A stretch of 64,000 bases of DNA from Neobacillus sp. WH10 (GCF_030123405.1 NZ_CP126110.1:682001-746000); one strand, 5' to 3'. Shown: positions 1 to 9,128, numbered from the stretch's first letter. Notes: a model not told the origin generated them from the sequence alone. Translations and numbers: made by a program.

Positions 1-1172
1 CGAACATGTAAGTCATCCAATTTCAGATGAAGAATATCTTCAATTCTTTTCACACGATAACGTAGTGTATTTCGATGAAGAAACGATTCCTTGGCCGTTT
101 TACCCATATCAAATTGATTGGAGGCAAGAGCTTCAAGTGTTTCGATAAGATTTCCATCATGGTTTTTATCGTGTTCCAGTAAACTTCCTAATATATGGTT
201 GTAATATTCTATCAAGTCTTGGAGGTCGTGTTTATATAAAATCCGTTCTAAACCTAAATCAGTGAATAGTGGTGTTGTAATATTCAATAAAATGCCTAGT
301 TCAAGAGCTACTTTTGCTTCTTGATAACTTCTAAAAAGCTCGGCAGGATTTGTGTATTTTTTTCCAATTCCGCAAACAATCTCAAAATCCAGATTTATTT
401 TTTCTGCTTTTTTTAGAATAGTTTCAGTAAACGCTTCCAGCTTGGACCTATTCTCAGCATGATAAGCATCAGCTAGAGGAATTAGGGTTATCACCTGACT
501 TTGTTTGGCCATTGCGATCGGTTTCAAGTTATGTAAATTCAACTCATTTTCAACAACTTGTAAAAGCATATTAATCATGTGCTTGTTCGTAAAAAAATGA
601 TTTACTTCTTTATAGGAAAATACGATTACAATATGAGGGACGCTAAAATCCCATCCCCAAATTTCTCCGTATTCAATAATCTCTTCCTTTTTCTTAATGT
701 TTCCGTACAGTAGGTCAAATAGAAAGGCTTCTTTGAATTTCTGTTTTTCTTGCTTGATTTCCAGGTTTTTTTGCATTTGCAAAGCACATAAAGAAGCCGC
801 ATAAATAAGTGGATCTTCATAGAGACCAGTCTCTAACGGTGTGTTATTACTACATAAAATGATATAACCAAGTTTTTTATTATCGAATGTTATTGGACTA
901 GCCAACCCATTTTTTAAATTATTTATGGTTGAAATCTGGCAGCTGAAAACAGAAATGTGTGGATTGGATTCCTGATGCTGATCAGGCATGATAACTATTT
1001 CATCTATCGCTTCATTTCCGGCTGAGCAATAAAGAATCTGATAGAGTGAGTCCGCTACGAGGACTGGATGGGATAAAAGTGTGGAGAGTTTTTGAATAAT
1101 CTTGTGAACCCCTTGGCTTGAAACGGTCATTAATTCTTGAACAAAGTCTGGAATAGCATATTGTTTTTGCAT
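1..1172 (-). CDS. PucR/CdaR-family transcriptional regulator (partial, C-terminus cut by window edge)
   Basis: The frame reads leftward from an ATG at 1170-1172 and is open to base 1, giving at least 390 residues. A GGAGAAAGGTG ribosome binding site lies just upstream of the start. The N-terminal part (MQKQYAIPDFVQELM...) resembles a PucR N-terminal sensory region. The middle resembles the GGDEF-like region of CdaR/PucR proteins. The last visible part, with HRNTLRYRVKRIEDIL, is the typical PucR helix-turn-helix (HTH_30), so only a few residues are missing. Such proteins are cytoplasmic, effector-responsive activators of purine, sugar-acid or amino-acid catabolism. It is divergent from the DMSO-reductase-like operon, so it could control that operon, but no operator was identified. 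The ligand is unknown. Confidence 0.8.
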   Translation of the reverse strand, partial: MQKQYAIPDFVQELMTVSSQGVHKIIQKLSTLLSHPVLVADSLYQILYCSAGNEAIDEIVIMPDQHQESNPHISVFSCQISTINNLKNGLASPITFDNKKLGYIILCSNNTPLETGLYEDPLIYAASLCALQMQKNLEIKQEKQKFKEAFLFDLLYGNIKKKEEIIEYGEIWGWDFSVPHIVIVFSYKEVNHFFTNKHMINMLLQVVENELNLHNLKPIAMAKQSQVITLIPLADAYHAENRSKLEAFTETILKKAEKINLDFEIVCGIGKKYTNPAELFRSYQEAKVALELGILLNITTPLFTDLGLERILYKHDLQDLIEYYNHILGSLLEHDKNHDGNLIETLEALASNQFDMGKTAKESFLHRNTLRYRVKRIEDILHLKLDDLHV

Positions 1173-1443
1173 CGATTATTCACCTTTCTCCTATCTAGAT
1201 GTTGTCTTCTATTTATCTTAAAGCAAGTAGATAGACTGGACAATGAATGTCACAGAATCGTTAAATCCTTTTGTTTACCGGGCACAAAAATAGCATCTTT
1301 AATTCGTGAAGCAGGGCCATATTAACAGATCAGTTTAAAATCTATAATTTAAATTAATAAATAAATGGCAAACTCTTAAGAGTAGGAATGATGATTGAGT
1401 AATATAGTTAAATATCGTAAAGATGAGTTGGGAGATGTAGCAA

Positions 1444-2124
1444 ATGGAAATCCAAAATCAACTATTTACAACCGAACAGAACCAATTATTAAGTGCACGA
1501 AAAAAACTCTACCAGCTATTACATCAACTATTATCAGATCCTATTTCTTTTGAAAGATTTATTGAAATTAAAGAACAGGGATATATAGATGGACTGATAG
1601 AATTAGATAACTCTGTGCAAATTTTATACGATTTTTTTTATTGTCAGGATATAGACGAATCAATACAAAAAGCTCGGGAGGACTTCTTCCGTTTATTTAT
1701 TGGACCTGATTCCTTACTTGCACCACCATGGGAATCTGTTTATAGGAGTAAGGATAGGGCGTTATTTGATTTCCCTACATTTGAAGTAAGAAATCTTTAT
1801 AATCAATTTGGACTTGAAGTTAGAAAAAGAGATAACCTTCATGATGAAGCAGATGATCATATCGTATTTGAAATTGAATTCATGATTGCATTAATAGAAA
1901 AAACACAAAAGGAAGAAGAGAGGGATGTACTCATTGAGTTATTGGAAGGTCAGAAAATGTTACTTAGTGAACATCTATCAAAATGGGTTCCTCAATTTTC
2001 ATTAGACATTCGGAATAATGCATCATCAAGTCTTTTTATTGGAATTGGATATTTGTTAGATTTCTTTACCAAATTTGATTGTGAACTTGTTGATGATTTC
2101 ACTGTTTCTATTAATAACTGTTGA
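1444..2124 (+). CDS. TorD/DmsD-family molybdoenzyme maturation chaperone
   Basis: A 226-residue protein without signal peptide, all-helical in character, with the acidic pattern and the FFRLFIGPDSLLAPPWESVY stretch typical of TorD/NarJ-type chaperones. These cytoplasmic proteins bind the Tat signal or apo-form of a molybdopterin enzyme and hold it until cofactor insertion is complete. A GGGAGATG ribosome binding site precedes the ATG. It lies 61 bp before the DmsA-like catalytic subunit, which carries a twin-arginine signal, so that subunit is the likely client. The family assignment rests on pattern recognition and gene context. The exact subfamily (TorD, DmsD or NarJ-like) is not resolved. 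Confidence 0.8.
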   Translation: MEIQNQLFTTEQNQLLSARKKLYQLLHQLLSDPISFERFIEIKEQGYIDGLIELDNSVQILYDFFYCQDIDESIQKAREDFFRLFIGPDSLLAPPWESVYRSKDRALFDFPTFEVRNLYNQFGLEVRKRDNLHDEADDHIVFEIEFMIALIEKTQKEEERDVLIELLEGQKMLLSEHLSKWVPQFSLDIRNNASSSLFIGIGYLLDFFTKFDCELVDDFTVSINNC

Positions 2125-2185
2125 AACACAATTCTATGAATAAAAGATAAGTAAGTAATTTTTTGTGATGTTAGGAGGAATAAAT

Positions 2186-4585
2186 ATGAGTAAAAGTTTA
2201 TTTGATCGTATGAATGAAAGAAGGCTGTCGCGCAGGAGTTTTATTAAATGGTCAAGTGCAGTTACAGCACCAGTTATAATTGGAGGAATGGCAAGTGAAA
2301 CAAAAATCGTTGATAAAGTAAATGCGGCTGGAACGGTTAAAGCATCTAATGAACAAATTCTTTCAACATGCTCGACAATTAATTGTGGTGGCAGATGTTT
2401 AATAAGGGCTCATATCAATGATGGAGTTATTACACGTTTAAGTACAGATATTAAAGAAGATACATTTGAATTACCTCAACTTCGTGCATGTATAAGAGGA
2501 CGAGGATATAGGCAGTTTGTCTATAATCCTGATAGATTAAAGTATCCAATGAAAAGAGTGGGAAAACGTGGTGAAGGGAAGTTTGAAAGGATTTCTTGGG
2601 AAGAAGCCATTGAATACATTGCAAAGGAACTAACAAGATTAACAGATAAACATGGGCCTGCAAGCCGCTATAGTAATTATTCTACTGGGCATTCGGGAAG
2701 TATCATCGGAGCTGGCAATATGATTCAAAAAATCTTTGCTCTAACGGGAGGGTACTTGGGGTACCACAACTCATATAGTTCTGCTCAAACTTCAACGGCA
2801 ACTCCTTATACCTATGGAACGACACAAACAGGTAATACATTAAATACATTATCTGATTCAAAATTGATAATTTTGTGGGGACATAACCCAGTAGAAACTC
2901 GCTGGGGAGTAACAGACTACTACGTTAAAAAAGCTAAAGAAGCAGGTGTGAAAGTAGTAGTTATTGACCCCAGACAATCTAATACTGCTGTTGGTTTAGC
3001 GGATGAGTGGATACCAATTTTGCCGACTACAGATAATGCAATGATGGATGCCATGCAATATGTTATTATTTCTGAAAAATTATATGATAAGAATTTTATA
3101 GATAAATATTGTGTTGGTTTTGATGAAGAAAATATGCCGGAAGGGGTTCCGCAAGGTGAATCATTAGTTAGTTACATTCTAGGTGATAAAGATGGAATAG
3201 CAAAAACTCCAGAATGGGCGGAGAAAATATGTAAAGTTCCAGCTGAAACCATTCGAAAACTTGCTAGGGAATACGCAACAAATAAACCATCCGCATTACT
3301 GCAGGGATGGGGTCCGCAAAGACAAGCATTCGGTGAACAGTTTGTTCGAGGTGGAACGGTTCTTGCAGCTATTACGGGAAATGTCGGTATTAGAGGTGGA
3401 TGGGCATCTGGTTCTGGATATATAAGTTTAGTAAAAACAACATCAGTACCAAAAGGAACGAATCCACTAGGTAATTTAACCATTCCGTGCTTCCTATGGA
3501 CAGATGCAGTTGTTAGAGGAACAGAGATGGGTGAAAAAGATGGAGTTAAGGGGCTTCCAGAGGGTCAAGAAACACTGCCATCAAATATTAAAGCTATTTT
3601 TAACCTAGCGGGAAATGCTCTAATTAATCAACATTCTGACTGTAATAAAACTGCTGAAATATTAAGAAATGAAAATCTTGTTGAATTAATTGTTGTCAGT
3701 GAAATCTTTATGACTCCAAGCGCAAAGTTTGCTGATATTTTACTGCCGTCAAATACTTTTATGGAAAGATGGGATATTGGTACTACTTGGGCGCCATCGC
3801 AACACGCTATCTTATCTCAAAAGTGTATTGAAAATATGTACGAGTCAAAGTCAGATTATGAATGGTTGACTATGTTGGCCAAAAAGTTAGGTATCGAAAA
3901 GGAGTTTACCGAAGGAAAATCAGAGTTGGATTGGGTCAAATGGTCCATTGAAGAATCCCGAAAGAAAGATCCTCATTTCCCTGCTTTTGAGGAGTTTAAG
4001 AAACAAGGTATCTACCAGGTTTCATTGGAGAATAACACAGTAATTGCATTTGAAAAGCAAATAAAAGATCCTGAAAATAATAAGTTTGAAACTCCATCAG
4101 GAAAAATAGAAATTTTTTCAAAGGCTCTTTGGGATATGAATAATCCAGAAGAAATACCGGCAATCCCAAAATATGTAGCATCTTGGGAGGGACCGGAAGA
4201 TTCGCTAACTAAAAAATACCCACTGCAACTTATCGGTTGGCATTATAAACGTCGCTGTCATTCCACGTTTGACAATAATAAATGGCTGGAAGAAGCCGGT
4301 CCACAAGTCATGTGGATGAACGAACGGGATGCGAAACAAAGGAAAATTAAAGATGGGGAGCGAGTAAGAGTATATAATGACCGTGGGGAAGTACAAATGC
4401 CTGTGAAAATTACAAATAGAATCATTCCTGGAACAGTTGCTATACCGCAAGGAGCATGGTGGTCCCCTGATGTTAAAGGTATTGATCAGCGTGGCAATAT
4501 AAATACACTAACTAGTCAGCGGCCATCAGCTTTAGCTAAGGGAAATCCACAACATACTAATTTAGTTGAGGTAAGGAAAGCGTAG
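2186..4585 (+). CDS. dmsA: DMSO reductase-family molybdopterin oxidoreductase, catalytic subunit (DmsA-like)
   Basis: A 799-residue protein starting at the ATG at 2186, which sits 6 bases after TTAGGAGGAA; an upstream in-frame ATG at 2165 lacks such a site. The N-terminus carries a twin-arginine motif (SRRSFIK, around residues 15-21) and a hydrophobic segment, so it should be exported folded by Tat. Cys62, Cys67, Cys71 and Cys102 fit the N-terminal [4Fe-4S] site of the family, followed by molybdopterin-binding and C-terminal molydopterin-dinucleotide domains. With DmsB and DmsC it should form a quinol-linked terminal reductase on the outer face of the membrane. The substrate (DMSO, an N- or S-oxide, or another oxyanion) cannot be told from sequence, so the symbol means family only. 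Confidence 0.88.
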   Translation: MSKSLFDRMNERRLSRRSFIKWSSAVTAPVIIGGMASETKIVDKVNAAGTVKASNEQILSTCSTINCGGRCLIRAHINDGVITRLSTDIKEDTFELPQLRACIRGRGYRQFVYNPDRLKYPMKRVGKRGEGKFERISWEEAIEYIAKELTRLTDKHGPASRYSNYSTGHSGSIIGAGNMIQKIFALTGGYLGYHNSYSSAQTSTATPYTYGTTQTGNTLNTLSDSKLIILWGHNPVETRWGVTDYYVKKAKEAGVKVVVIDPRQSNTAVGLADEWIPILPTTDNAMMDAMQYVIISEKLYDKNFIDKYCVGFDEENMPEGVPQGESLVSYILGDKDGIAKTPEWAEKICKVPAETIRKLAREYATNKPSALLQGWGPQRQAFGEQFVRGGTVLAAITGNVGIRGGWASGSGYISLVKTTSVPKGTNPLGNLTIPCFLWTDAVVRGTEMGEKDGVKGLPEGQETLPSNIKAIFNLAGNALINQHSDCNKTAEILRNENLVELIVVSEIFMTPSAKFADILLPSNTFMERWDIGTTWAPSQHAILSQKCIENMYESKSDYEWLTMLAKKLGIEKEFTEGKSELDWVKWSIEESRKKDPHFPAFEEFKKQGIYQVSLENNTVIAFEKQIKDPENNKFETPSGKIEIFSKALWDMNNPEEIPAIPKYVASWEGPEDSLTKKYPLQLIGWHYKRRCHSTFDNNKWLEEAGPQVMWMNERDAKQRKIKDGERVRVYNDRGEVQMPVKITNRIIPGTVAIPQGAWWSPDVKGIDQRGNINTLTSQRPSALAKGNPQHTNLVEVRKA

Positions 4586-4605
4586 ATAGACGAAAGGAGT
4601 GAATA

Positions 4606-5181
4606 TTGGTGGTTCAATTAGGATTTTTTATTAACAATGAATATTGCAACGGTTGTAAAGCTTGTGTAATAGCCTGTAAGGATAAAAATGACCTTGAAGT
4701 AGGTGTGAATTTTCGTAGAGTATATGAGAATTCCGAGGGAGATTATGTTGAGAGAGATGAAGCGTTCATTCAAAATATTCAAACCTTTTTCACCTCTATA
4801 TCTTGTAATCATTGCGAAAACCCAGCATGTGTCCAGGGCTGTCCAACAGGTGCAATGCATAAGCGTGAAGAAGACGGTGTAGTTTTAGTTGATCAGAATA
4901 AATGTGTTGGATGTAAATATTGTATCTGGAATTGTCCATATGGCGGACCACAGTATAATGAAAAAATTGGGAAAATGACAAAATGTGACTTCTGTATTGA
5001 TCTTATCGATAAGGGAGAAAATCCTGCATGTGTAGGAGCATGCCCTATGCGCGCTTTGGATTATGGTCCAATCGATGAATTAAGAAAAAAATATGGAAAT
5101 GTTAGAGATATAAAGGGGTTACCAAGTTCTTCAATTACTGAACCTAATATTGTAATTAATGCTAATAAATATGCGAAGTAA
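4606..5181 (+). CDS. dmsB: DmsB-like four-cluster ferredoxin subunit
   Basis: A 191-residue iron-sulfur protein with four cysteine groups: CNGCKACVIAC, CNHCENPACVQGC, CVGCKYCIWNC and CDFCIDLIDKGENPACVGAC. This is the DmsB/PhsB/NrfC arrangement of four [4Fe-4S] clusters, which carries electrons from the membrane anchor to the catalytic subunit. It has no signal peptide of its own, as usual for a subunit exported piggy-back with its Tat-targeted partner. AAAGGAG at 4594-4599 precedes two adjacent possible starts, TTG at 4606 and GTG at 4609; the choice is uncertain by one residue. It begins 20 bp after dmsA and is clearly in the same operon. Confidence 0.88.
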   Translation: MVVQLGFFINNEYCNGCKACVIACKDKNDLEVGVNFRRVYENSEGDYVERDEAFIQNIQTFFTSISCNHCENPACVQGCPTGAMHKREEDGVVLVDQNKCVGCKYCIWNCPYGGPQYNEKIGKMTKCDFCIDLIDKGENPACVGACPMRALDYGPIDELRKKYGNVRDIKGLPSSSITEPNIVINANKYAK

Positions 5182-5198
5182 TCTTTGGAGGGATTCTA

Positions 5199-6032
5199 AT
5201 GCATGAATGGCCATTATTAATTTTTACAGTTTTAATCCCTGCTTCTGTTGGTGCTATTCTGTTTCTATGGTTTATCCATGGGAACATTGCCAAGAGCAAC
5301 GGCGATACAATAAAAATAATGAAAATACCGCTTCTAGTAATTGCAATTCTTTCTATAATAGGTTTAATCGGTTCATTCTTTCATCTCGGCTATCCGCTGA
5401 ATGCTATAAACGCCATTAAAGGGTTTGGGCGGTCTTGGATGAGTAATGAGATTGTCGCTACCGGAGCATTCATTGCTTTAGCATGTTTAACTGCCGGTCT
5501 TACGATTGCCCAAAAGAAAATCAATCCAATCCTCATGTTGATTACTGGGCTGGTTGGAGTTATTGATATTTATTGCATGGCAACAGCCTATGCTGTTACA
5601 CGTGTTAACGGCTGGAATCATCTGAACACATATTTCGTATTTTATGGGACCGCTTTTTCTTTGGGGCCAATCCTTGGTGCAAGCCTTTTGGCACCATCTC
5701 TCAAGGGTGAAGCAATCCAAAAAGTTATAAAATGGGCATTTGCATTTAGTATCATAGGGATTGCTGTCCAACTAATTGGTTCCGCCATGTTCAATGCTTA
5801 TATACCTGAAATTCAGACAATCTCGGGGGAAACAGCTGCTAATAAAATGGTGCCATATTCCGGTATGATCGGGGTACGATGGGTTATCGAAATTGCCGGG
5901 CTCCTGCTGCTGGCTTATTTATCACTTAATACTAAGAAAAATATGAAATACGCCTTCATCTATGCTGCACTGATCTTCTTTGTACTTGGAGAAGGCGTGA
6001 GCAGATATGTGTTTTATGTATTAGGTTCATAA
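5199..6032 (+). CDS. dmsC: DmsC-like membrane anchor subunit
   Basis: A 277-residue integral membrane protein with about eight hydrophobic segments and a start preceded by TTGGAGGG. It resembles the DmsC anchor family, which oxidises menaquinol and passes electrons to the ferredoxin subunit. The pattern LIGSFFHLGYPLNAINAIKG in the second helix region and the SWMSNEI that follows match DmsC proteins. It follows dmsB by 17 bp, completing a dmsABC set. The menaquinol role is family knowledge; no quinone-site residue was assigned here. Confidence 0.85.
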   Translation: MHEWPLLIFTVLIPASVGAILFLWFIHGNIAKSNGDTIKIMKIPLLVIAILSIIGLIGSFFHLGYPLNAINAIKGFGRSWMSNEIVATGAFIALACLTAGLTIAQKKINPILMLITGLVGVIDIYCMATAYAVTRVNGWNHLNTYFVFYGTAFSLGPILGASLLAPSLKGEAIQKVIKWAFAFSIIGIAVQLIGSAMFNAYIPEIQTISGETAANKMVPYSGMIGVRWVIEIAGLLLLAYLSLNTKKNMKYAFIYAALIFFVLGEGVSRYVFYVLGS

Positions 6033-6088
6033 GATATCGGGCAGATGCTAACCGCTTCTGCCTTTGAATATGGTCGGGGGTGACATCA

Positions 6089-7003
6089 GTGGGATTCGTT
6101 GAAATGTGGGTTGAAAGTCTTGTTTATGATTACGAAATTTTATCATCAGCTTGTGTACACCATAAAAGCCCCCGATCCAGCTGTGAAAAATGTCTGGATG
6201 CCTGCCAAGAAGGTGCCATAATTTTAACACAGGGCAAGCCAATAATTGATAATCAAAAGTGCACAGAGTGCGGAAAATGCATGGTAGCCTGCCCAGTTCA
6301 AGCTGTCACTGGCATACTGCCAAAGCAGTCCTTTTTTCAAAAAAAATTAATTGCCACAAATATTGAACCCCCATCTATAAAGGAATTGTTGATTTACAAT
6401 GCTAAAGGAGTCACTACAATTGCCTGTGAAGAAAAAGAGTTCAGTCAAGCATGGAAGGATTCAGTAGAAGAAGTCAATTTATTATTAGATCAACTTGGTA
6501 AGGCGCCTTTTATGACAGAGACAGAAACAAGTTTTGGGAACTCTTATTCAAGAAGAGAGCTATTCTCTCTTTTGAAGAAAGAAAGTCAGTCATTGGTAAG
6601 GCAGGTAACACCAGCTAAATGGCGATTTAACCACTTGGATCTAGATGTGAATCAATATTATCCTGATCATCAATTTTTTGATGTGACCATTGCGCATGAA
6701 AAGTGTACTTTCTGTAAGGCTTGTAAAGTGACGTGTCCTAAAACTTGCTTTAGATTAGAAGACAATGATTTTACGATAAACCTTCAGTCCTGTTCCGGGT
6801 GTATGCTTTGTCAGGAGCTTTGCCCAGAAAAGGCTATAACCGTAACAAGTTCTATAGCAACAGCGGTTACGAAATGCTTGGAGGTCTATCAGAAAACGTG
6901 CAACCTATGCAAAAATAGCTTTCAAACTTTGCATGCCCAAGATGAAAAATGTCCGGTTTGTGCGAGTCGGAGGGCTGATTACTTAAATAGTCAAACATGT
7001 TAA
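6089..7003 (+). CDS. Multi-cluster 4Fe-4S ferredoxin-like protein of the dms operon
   Basis: About 304 residues. GTG at 6089 is preferred because GGGGGTGA lies at the right distance; GTG at 6080 overlaps that site. Cysteine groups resembling [4Fe-4S] sites occur in two pairs: an imperfect first one (CEKCLDAC) then CTECGKCMVAC, and near the C-terminus CTFCKACKVTC then CSGCMLCQELC. A final CNLC...CPVC pair looks like a zinc ribbon. There is no signal peptide or membrane segment, so it should be cytoplasmic. It resembles NapF/NapG-like accessory ferredoxins found next to molybdoenzymes, which act in cofactor assembly or electron supply. Its position between dmsC and tatA supports a maturation role, which is inference. 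Confidence 0.75.
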   Translation: MGFVEMWVESLVYDYEILSSACVHHKSPRSSCEKCLDACQEGAIILTQGKPIIDNQKCTECGKCMVACPVQAVTGILPKQSFFQKKLIATNIEPPSIKELLIYNAKGVTTIACEEKEFSQAWKDSVEEVNLLLDQLGKAPFMTETETSFGNSYSRRELFSLLKKESQSLVRQVTPAKWRFNHLDLDVNQYYPDHQFFDVTIAHEKCTFCKACKVTCPKTCFRLEDNDFTINLQSCSGCMLCQELCPEKAITVTSSIATAVTKCLEVYQKTCNLCKNSFQTLHAQDEKCPVCASRRADYLNSQTC

Positions 7004-7025
7004 AGATGAAAAGAGATGAATTATA

Positions 7026-7196
7026 ATGTTATCAAACATCGGGATACCAGGTTTAATCATTGTTTTAGTCCTGGCATTAATCATATTCGGGCCTAAGAAA
7101 CTACCGGAATTAGGAAGGGCAGTTGGTCAATCCTTAAAAGAATTCAAATCATCCACTAAAGGTTTGATGGATGAGGAAAAGGAAAAGAAGGCGTAA
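7026..7196 (+). CDS. tatA: TatA-family twin-arginine translocase subunit
   Basis: A 56-residue protein with one N-terminal membrane segment (IPGLIIVLVLALIIF), the FGPKKLPELGRAVG amphipathic-helix motif that defines TatA/TatE, and a short charged tail ending EKEKKA. TatA oligomers form the variable pore of the Tat system. It starts 22 bp after the ferredoxin gene with a weak AAGAGATG site upstream. No tatC is nearby, so this TatA must work with a TatC encoded elsewhere. As the last gene of an operon whose DmsA carries a twin-arginine signal, it is probably a dedicated export component, comparable in layout to B. subtilis phoD with tatAd-tatCd. Confidence 0.9.
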   Translation: MLSNIGIPGLIIVLVLALIIFGPKKLPELGRAVGQSLKEFKSSTKGLMDEEKEKKA

Positions 7197-7239
7197 TCAC
7201 AAAGCTGCAATTGGAAAATATGTTGTTTCGCGGGTAGAT

Positions 7240-7291
7240 ATGGTGTCAGGCACCACGAAGGTTATTTCGTGGTGCCTGACACCATTTTTTT
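7240..7291. terminator. Palindromic repeat (GGTGTCAGGCACC family) acting as terminator of the dms operon
   Basis: A perfect 20-bp inverted repeat (7240-7259 with 7266-7285) around a 6-base loop, followed by a run of seven T. It begins 44 bp after tatA, so it is a strong intrinsic terminator. The arm contains GGTGTCAGGCACC, which recurs at many other places in this window. Confidence 0.85.
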
Positions 7292-7304
7292 GATAGCTTT
7301 TTAT

Positions 7305-7332
7305 TTGATTTACTTACAAAAAGTACTATAGT
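7305..7332 (+). promoter_or_regulatory. Possible sigma-A promoter for the TerC gene
   Basis: TTGATT at 7305-7310 and TATAGT at 7327-7332 with a 16-base spacer, about 60 bases before the start codon. No yybP-ykoY manganese riboswitch structure, which precedes some Bacillus terC homologues, was visible between here and the gene. Confidence 0.4.
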
Positions 7333-7392
7333 GTTTAATATACAATTGACAAACTAAGAAACGATTGTTTGAACAACAAAGGAGAAATGATC

Positions 7393-8154
7393 ATGTTAAA
7401 TGAAATTTTATCAACCTTTGCTTCCATGTTTGATTGGCATATGTGGGCAGAAGTGTTGACCTCACCACAATCCTGGGGCTTAATTTTATCCTTAGCCGTA
7501 CTAGAATGTATTTTATCTGCAGACAATGCCTTGGTTTTATCTGCTTTTGTCAAGCCACTACCAAAACAACAGCAAAAGAAAGCATTAATATATGGGTTAT
7601 GGGGAGCTTATTTATTCCGCTTCATTTTCATTGGACTCGGAACATTTCTAATTAAGCTATGGTTCATTAAGTTAATTGGAGCGCTCTATTTACTCTGGCT
7701 GTCCTTTAAATTCTTTAGAGACAAATTTAAAAGTAATGATGATGGTGAAGAGGAAACAACGCGTGAGCCAAAAGGCTGGTTAACGAAAACCTTTGGTTTT
7801 TTCTGGGCGACAGTTATTAGTGTCGAACTGATGGATCTGGCCTTTTCCGTAGATAGTATTCTTACCGCACTTGCGGTTTCAGAGGAAGTTTGGGTGTTAT
7901 TACTTGGCGGGATGATTGGAATTCTACTAATGCGGGGAGTTGCTACATTTTTTATCAGCTTAATGAACCGAGTTCCAGAGCTCGAAACGACTGCATATGT
8001 ACTGATTACATTTATTGCGGTTAAGATGGGGCTGACGCTCGTAGATATCGAGATTCCGAATGAGATATTTATTATCGTCATGGTCCTTGCTTTCTTGATT
8101 ACGTTTATCATTCACGGAATTCGGAAGTCAAAAGCTGAAAAGTATTCTCATTGA
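7393..8154 (+). CDS. TerC-family integral membrane protein (YkoY/YceF-like)
   Basis: A 253-residue protein with about seven membrane segments. The ATG at 7393 is chosen because AAAGGAG ends 8 bases before it; an in-frame TTG at 7369 would overlap that site's upstream region. Two conserved acidic motifs of the TerC family are present, SADNALVLSAF near residue 34 and FSVDSILTALA near residue 155; these probably line a metal-ion path. In B. subtilis the relatives MeeF (YceF) and MeeY (YkoY) help manganese reach exported metalloenzymes. That role is family knowledge and only a possibility here. The gene stands alone between two terminator-like elements. Confidence 0.85.
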   Translation: MLNEILSTFASMFDWHMWAEVLTSPQSWGLILSLAVLECILSADNALVLSAFVKPLPKQQQKKALIYGLWGAYLFRFIFIGLGTFLIKLWFIKLIGALYLLWLSFKFFRDKFKSNDDGEEETTREPKGWLTKTFGFFWATVISVELMDLAFSVDSILTALAVSEEVWVLLLGGMIGILLMRGVATFFISLMNRVPELETTAYVLITFIAVKMGLTLVDIEIPNEIFIIVMVLAFLITFIIHGIRKSKAEKYSH

Positions 8155-8222
8155 TTAGAACACATTAATTTCTAGGTACATTCGCCACCTGAATGAACAA
8201 AGGGTAAATGGAGGGAATATTA

Positions 8223-9128
8223 GTGCTAAAACTTGGTGTAATCGGACTAGGGGATATTGCGCAAAAGGCATATCTACCTGTTTACAGTAAAATACAAGAT
8301 GTTGATTTTCATTTTTATACAAGGAATCAAGAGAAGCTCCAATCCATTGGCAGCCAATACCGTTTTGAAAATCTCCATACTAGTCTTGAGTCATTGCTGG
8401 ACAGTGGTATTAAATGTGCATTTATTCACTCATCGACATCCTCTCATGAGGAAATCGTCCATGAATTGTTAAAGCACAACATCCATGTATTTGTTGATAA
8501 ACCCATTACGGACAATTATGAAGGGGCAAAAAAGCTTGTTAAATTGGCGGAAGAGAAGGGTCTCATTCTCATGACCGGTTTTAATAGAAGATATGCGCCT
8601 TCCTATACGAAACTGAAGGAAGTAACAGATCCGAATATGGTGATTGTCCAGAAAAATCGCAAAGGACTACCTGGGGAGCCAAGAACATTTATTTATGATG
8701 ATTTCATTCATGTTGTCGATACGATGAGATATTTATTTCCGCATCCAATTGAGGAGTTGATTGTGAGGGGAAAAATGGAAGGTGACACCCTTTACCATGT
8801 CGTCGTGCAATTTATTTCGAGCGGGGCAGCAGCCATCGGGATCATGAACAGAGATAATGGAACAAACGAAGAAATTGCTGAGGTAATGGGACCTTTGGAA
8901 AAAAGAACAGTTTACAATGTTTCGAAGTTAGTGATCTCAAAAGACATGGATACGATCGAAGTTCGCGGCAGCGACTGGGAGCCGACCCTGTTCAAGCGTG
9001 GATTCGAACAAATGGTTTCTGATTTCATTAATGCTGTTCGAACAAACAGTAAGCCAAAATTCTCGGCATTGGATGCACTAGCAACACATGAAATTTGTGA
9101 AAAAATTATCTTAAGTTTAGAAAAATAG
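8223..9128 (+). CDS. Gfo/Idh/MocA-family NAD(P)-dependent oxidoreductase
   Basis: A 301-residue protein. GTG at 8223 follows GGAGGG by 7 bases, and starting there puts the Rossmann motif (LGVIGLGDIAQKAY) at the very N-terminus as is usual; an upstream ATG at 8208 overlaps the binding site. The DKPITDN stretch contains the catalytic EKP-like lysine position of the family. The C-terminal half is the alpha/beta substrate domain. Family members oxidise or reduce sugars, inositols and related compounds. The substrate is not predictable here, and no pathway genes adjoin it. Closest in style to the YhhX/VirF-like virulence-factor or MviM group of Bacillus. Confidence 0.8.
   Translation: MLKLGVIGLGDIAQKAYLPVYSKIQDVDFHFYTRNQEKLQSIGSQYRFENLHTSLESLLDSGIKCAFIHSSTSSHEEIVHELLKHNIHVFVDKPITDNYEGAKKLVKLAEEKGLILMTGFNRRYAPSYTKLKEVTDPNMVIVQKNRKGLPGEPRTFIYDDFIHVVDTMRYLFPHPIEELIVRGKMEGDTLYHVVVQFISSGAAAIGIMNRDNGTNEEIAEVMGPLEKRTVYNVSKLVISKDMDTIEVRGSDWEPTLFKRGFEQMVSDFINAVRTNSKPKFSALDALATHEICEKIILSLEK

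Noticed and set aside
1137..1325. 62-residue frame between PucR and the chaperone gene
   Set aside because: It starts inside the PucR gene and spans its ribosome binding site; composition does not look like a protein.
7200..7392. yybP-ykoY manganese riboswitch before the TerC gene
   Set aside because: Relatives of this gene can carry one, but the region is filled by the palindromic terminator and a short AT-rich promoter; no conserved riboswitch core was visible.
7686..8111. 141-residue reading frame on the minus strand
   Set aside because: It mirrors the TerC gene, is rich in serine/isoleucine as antisense frames often are, and lacks a ribosome binding site.
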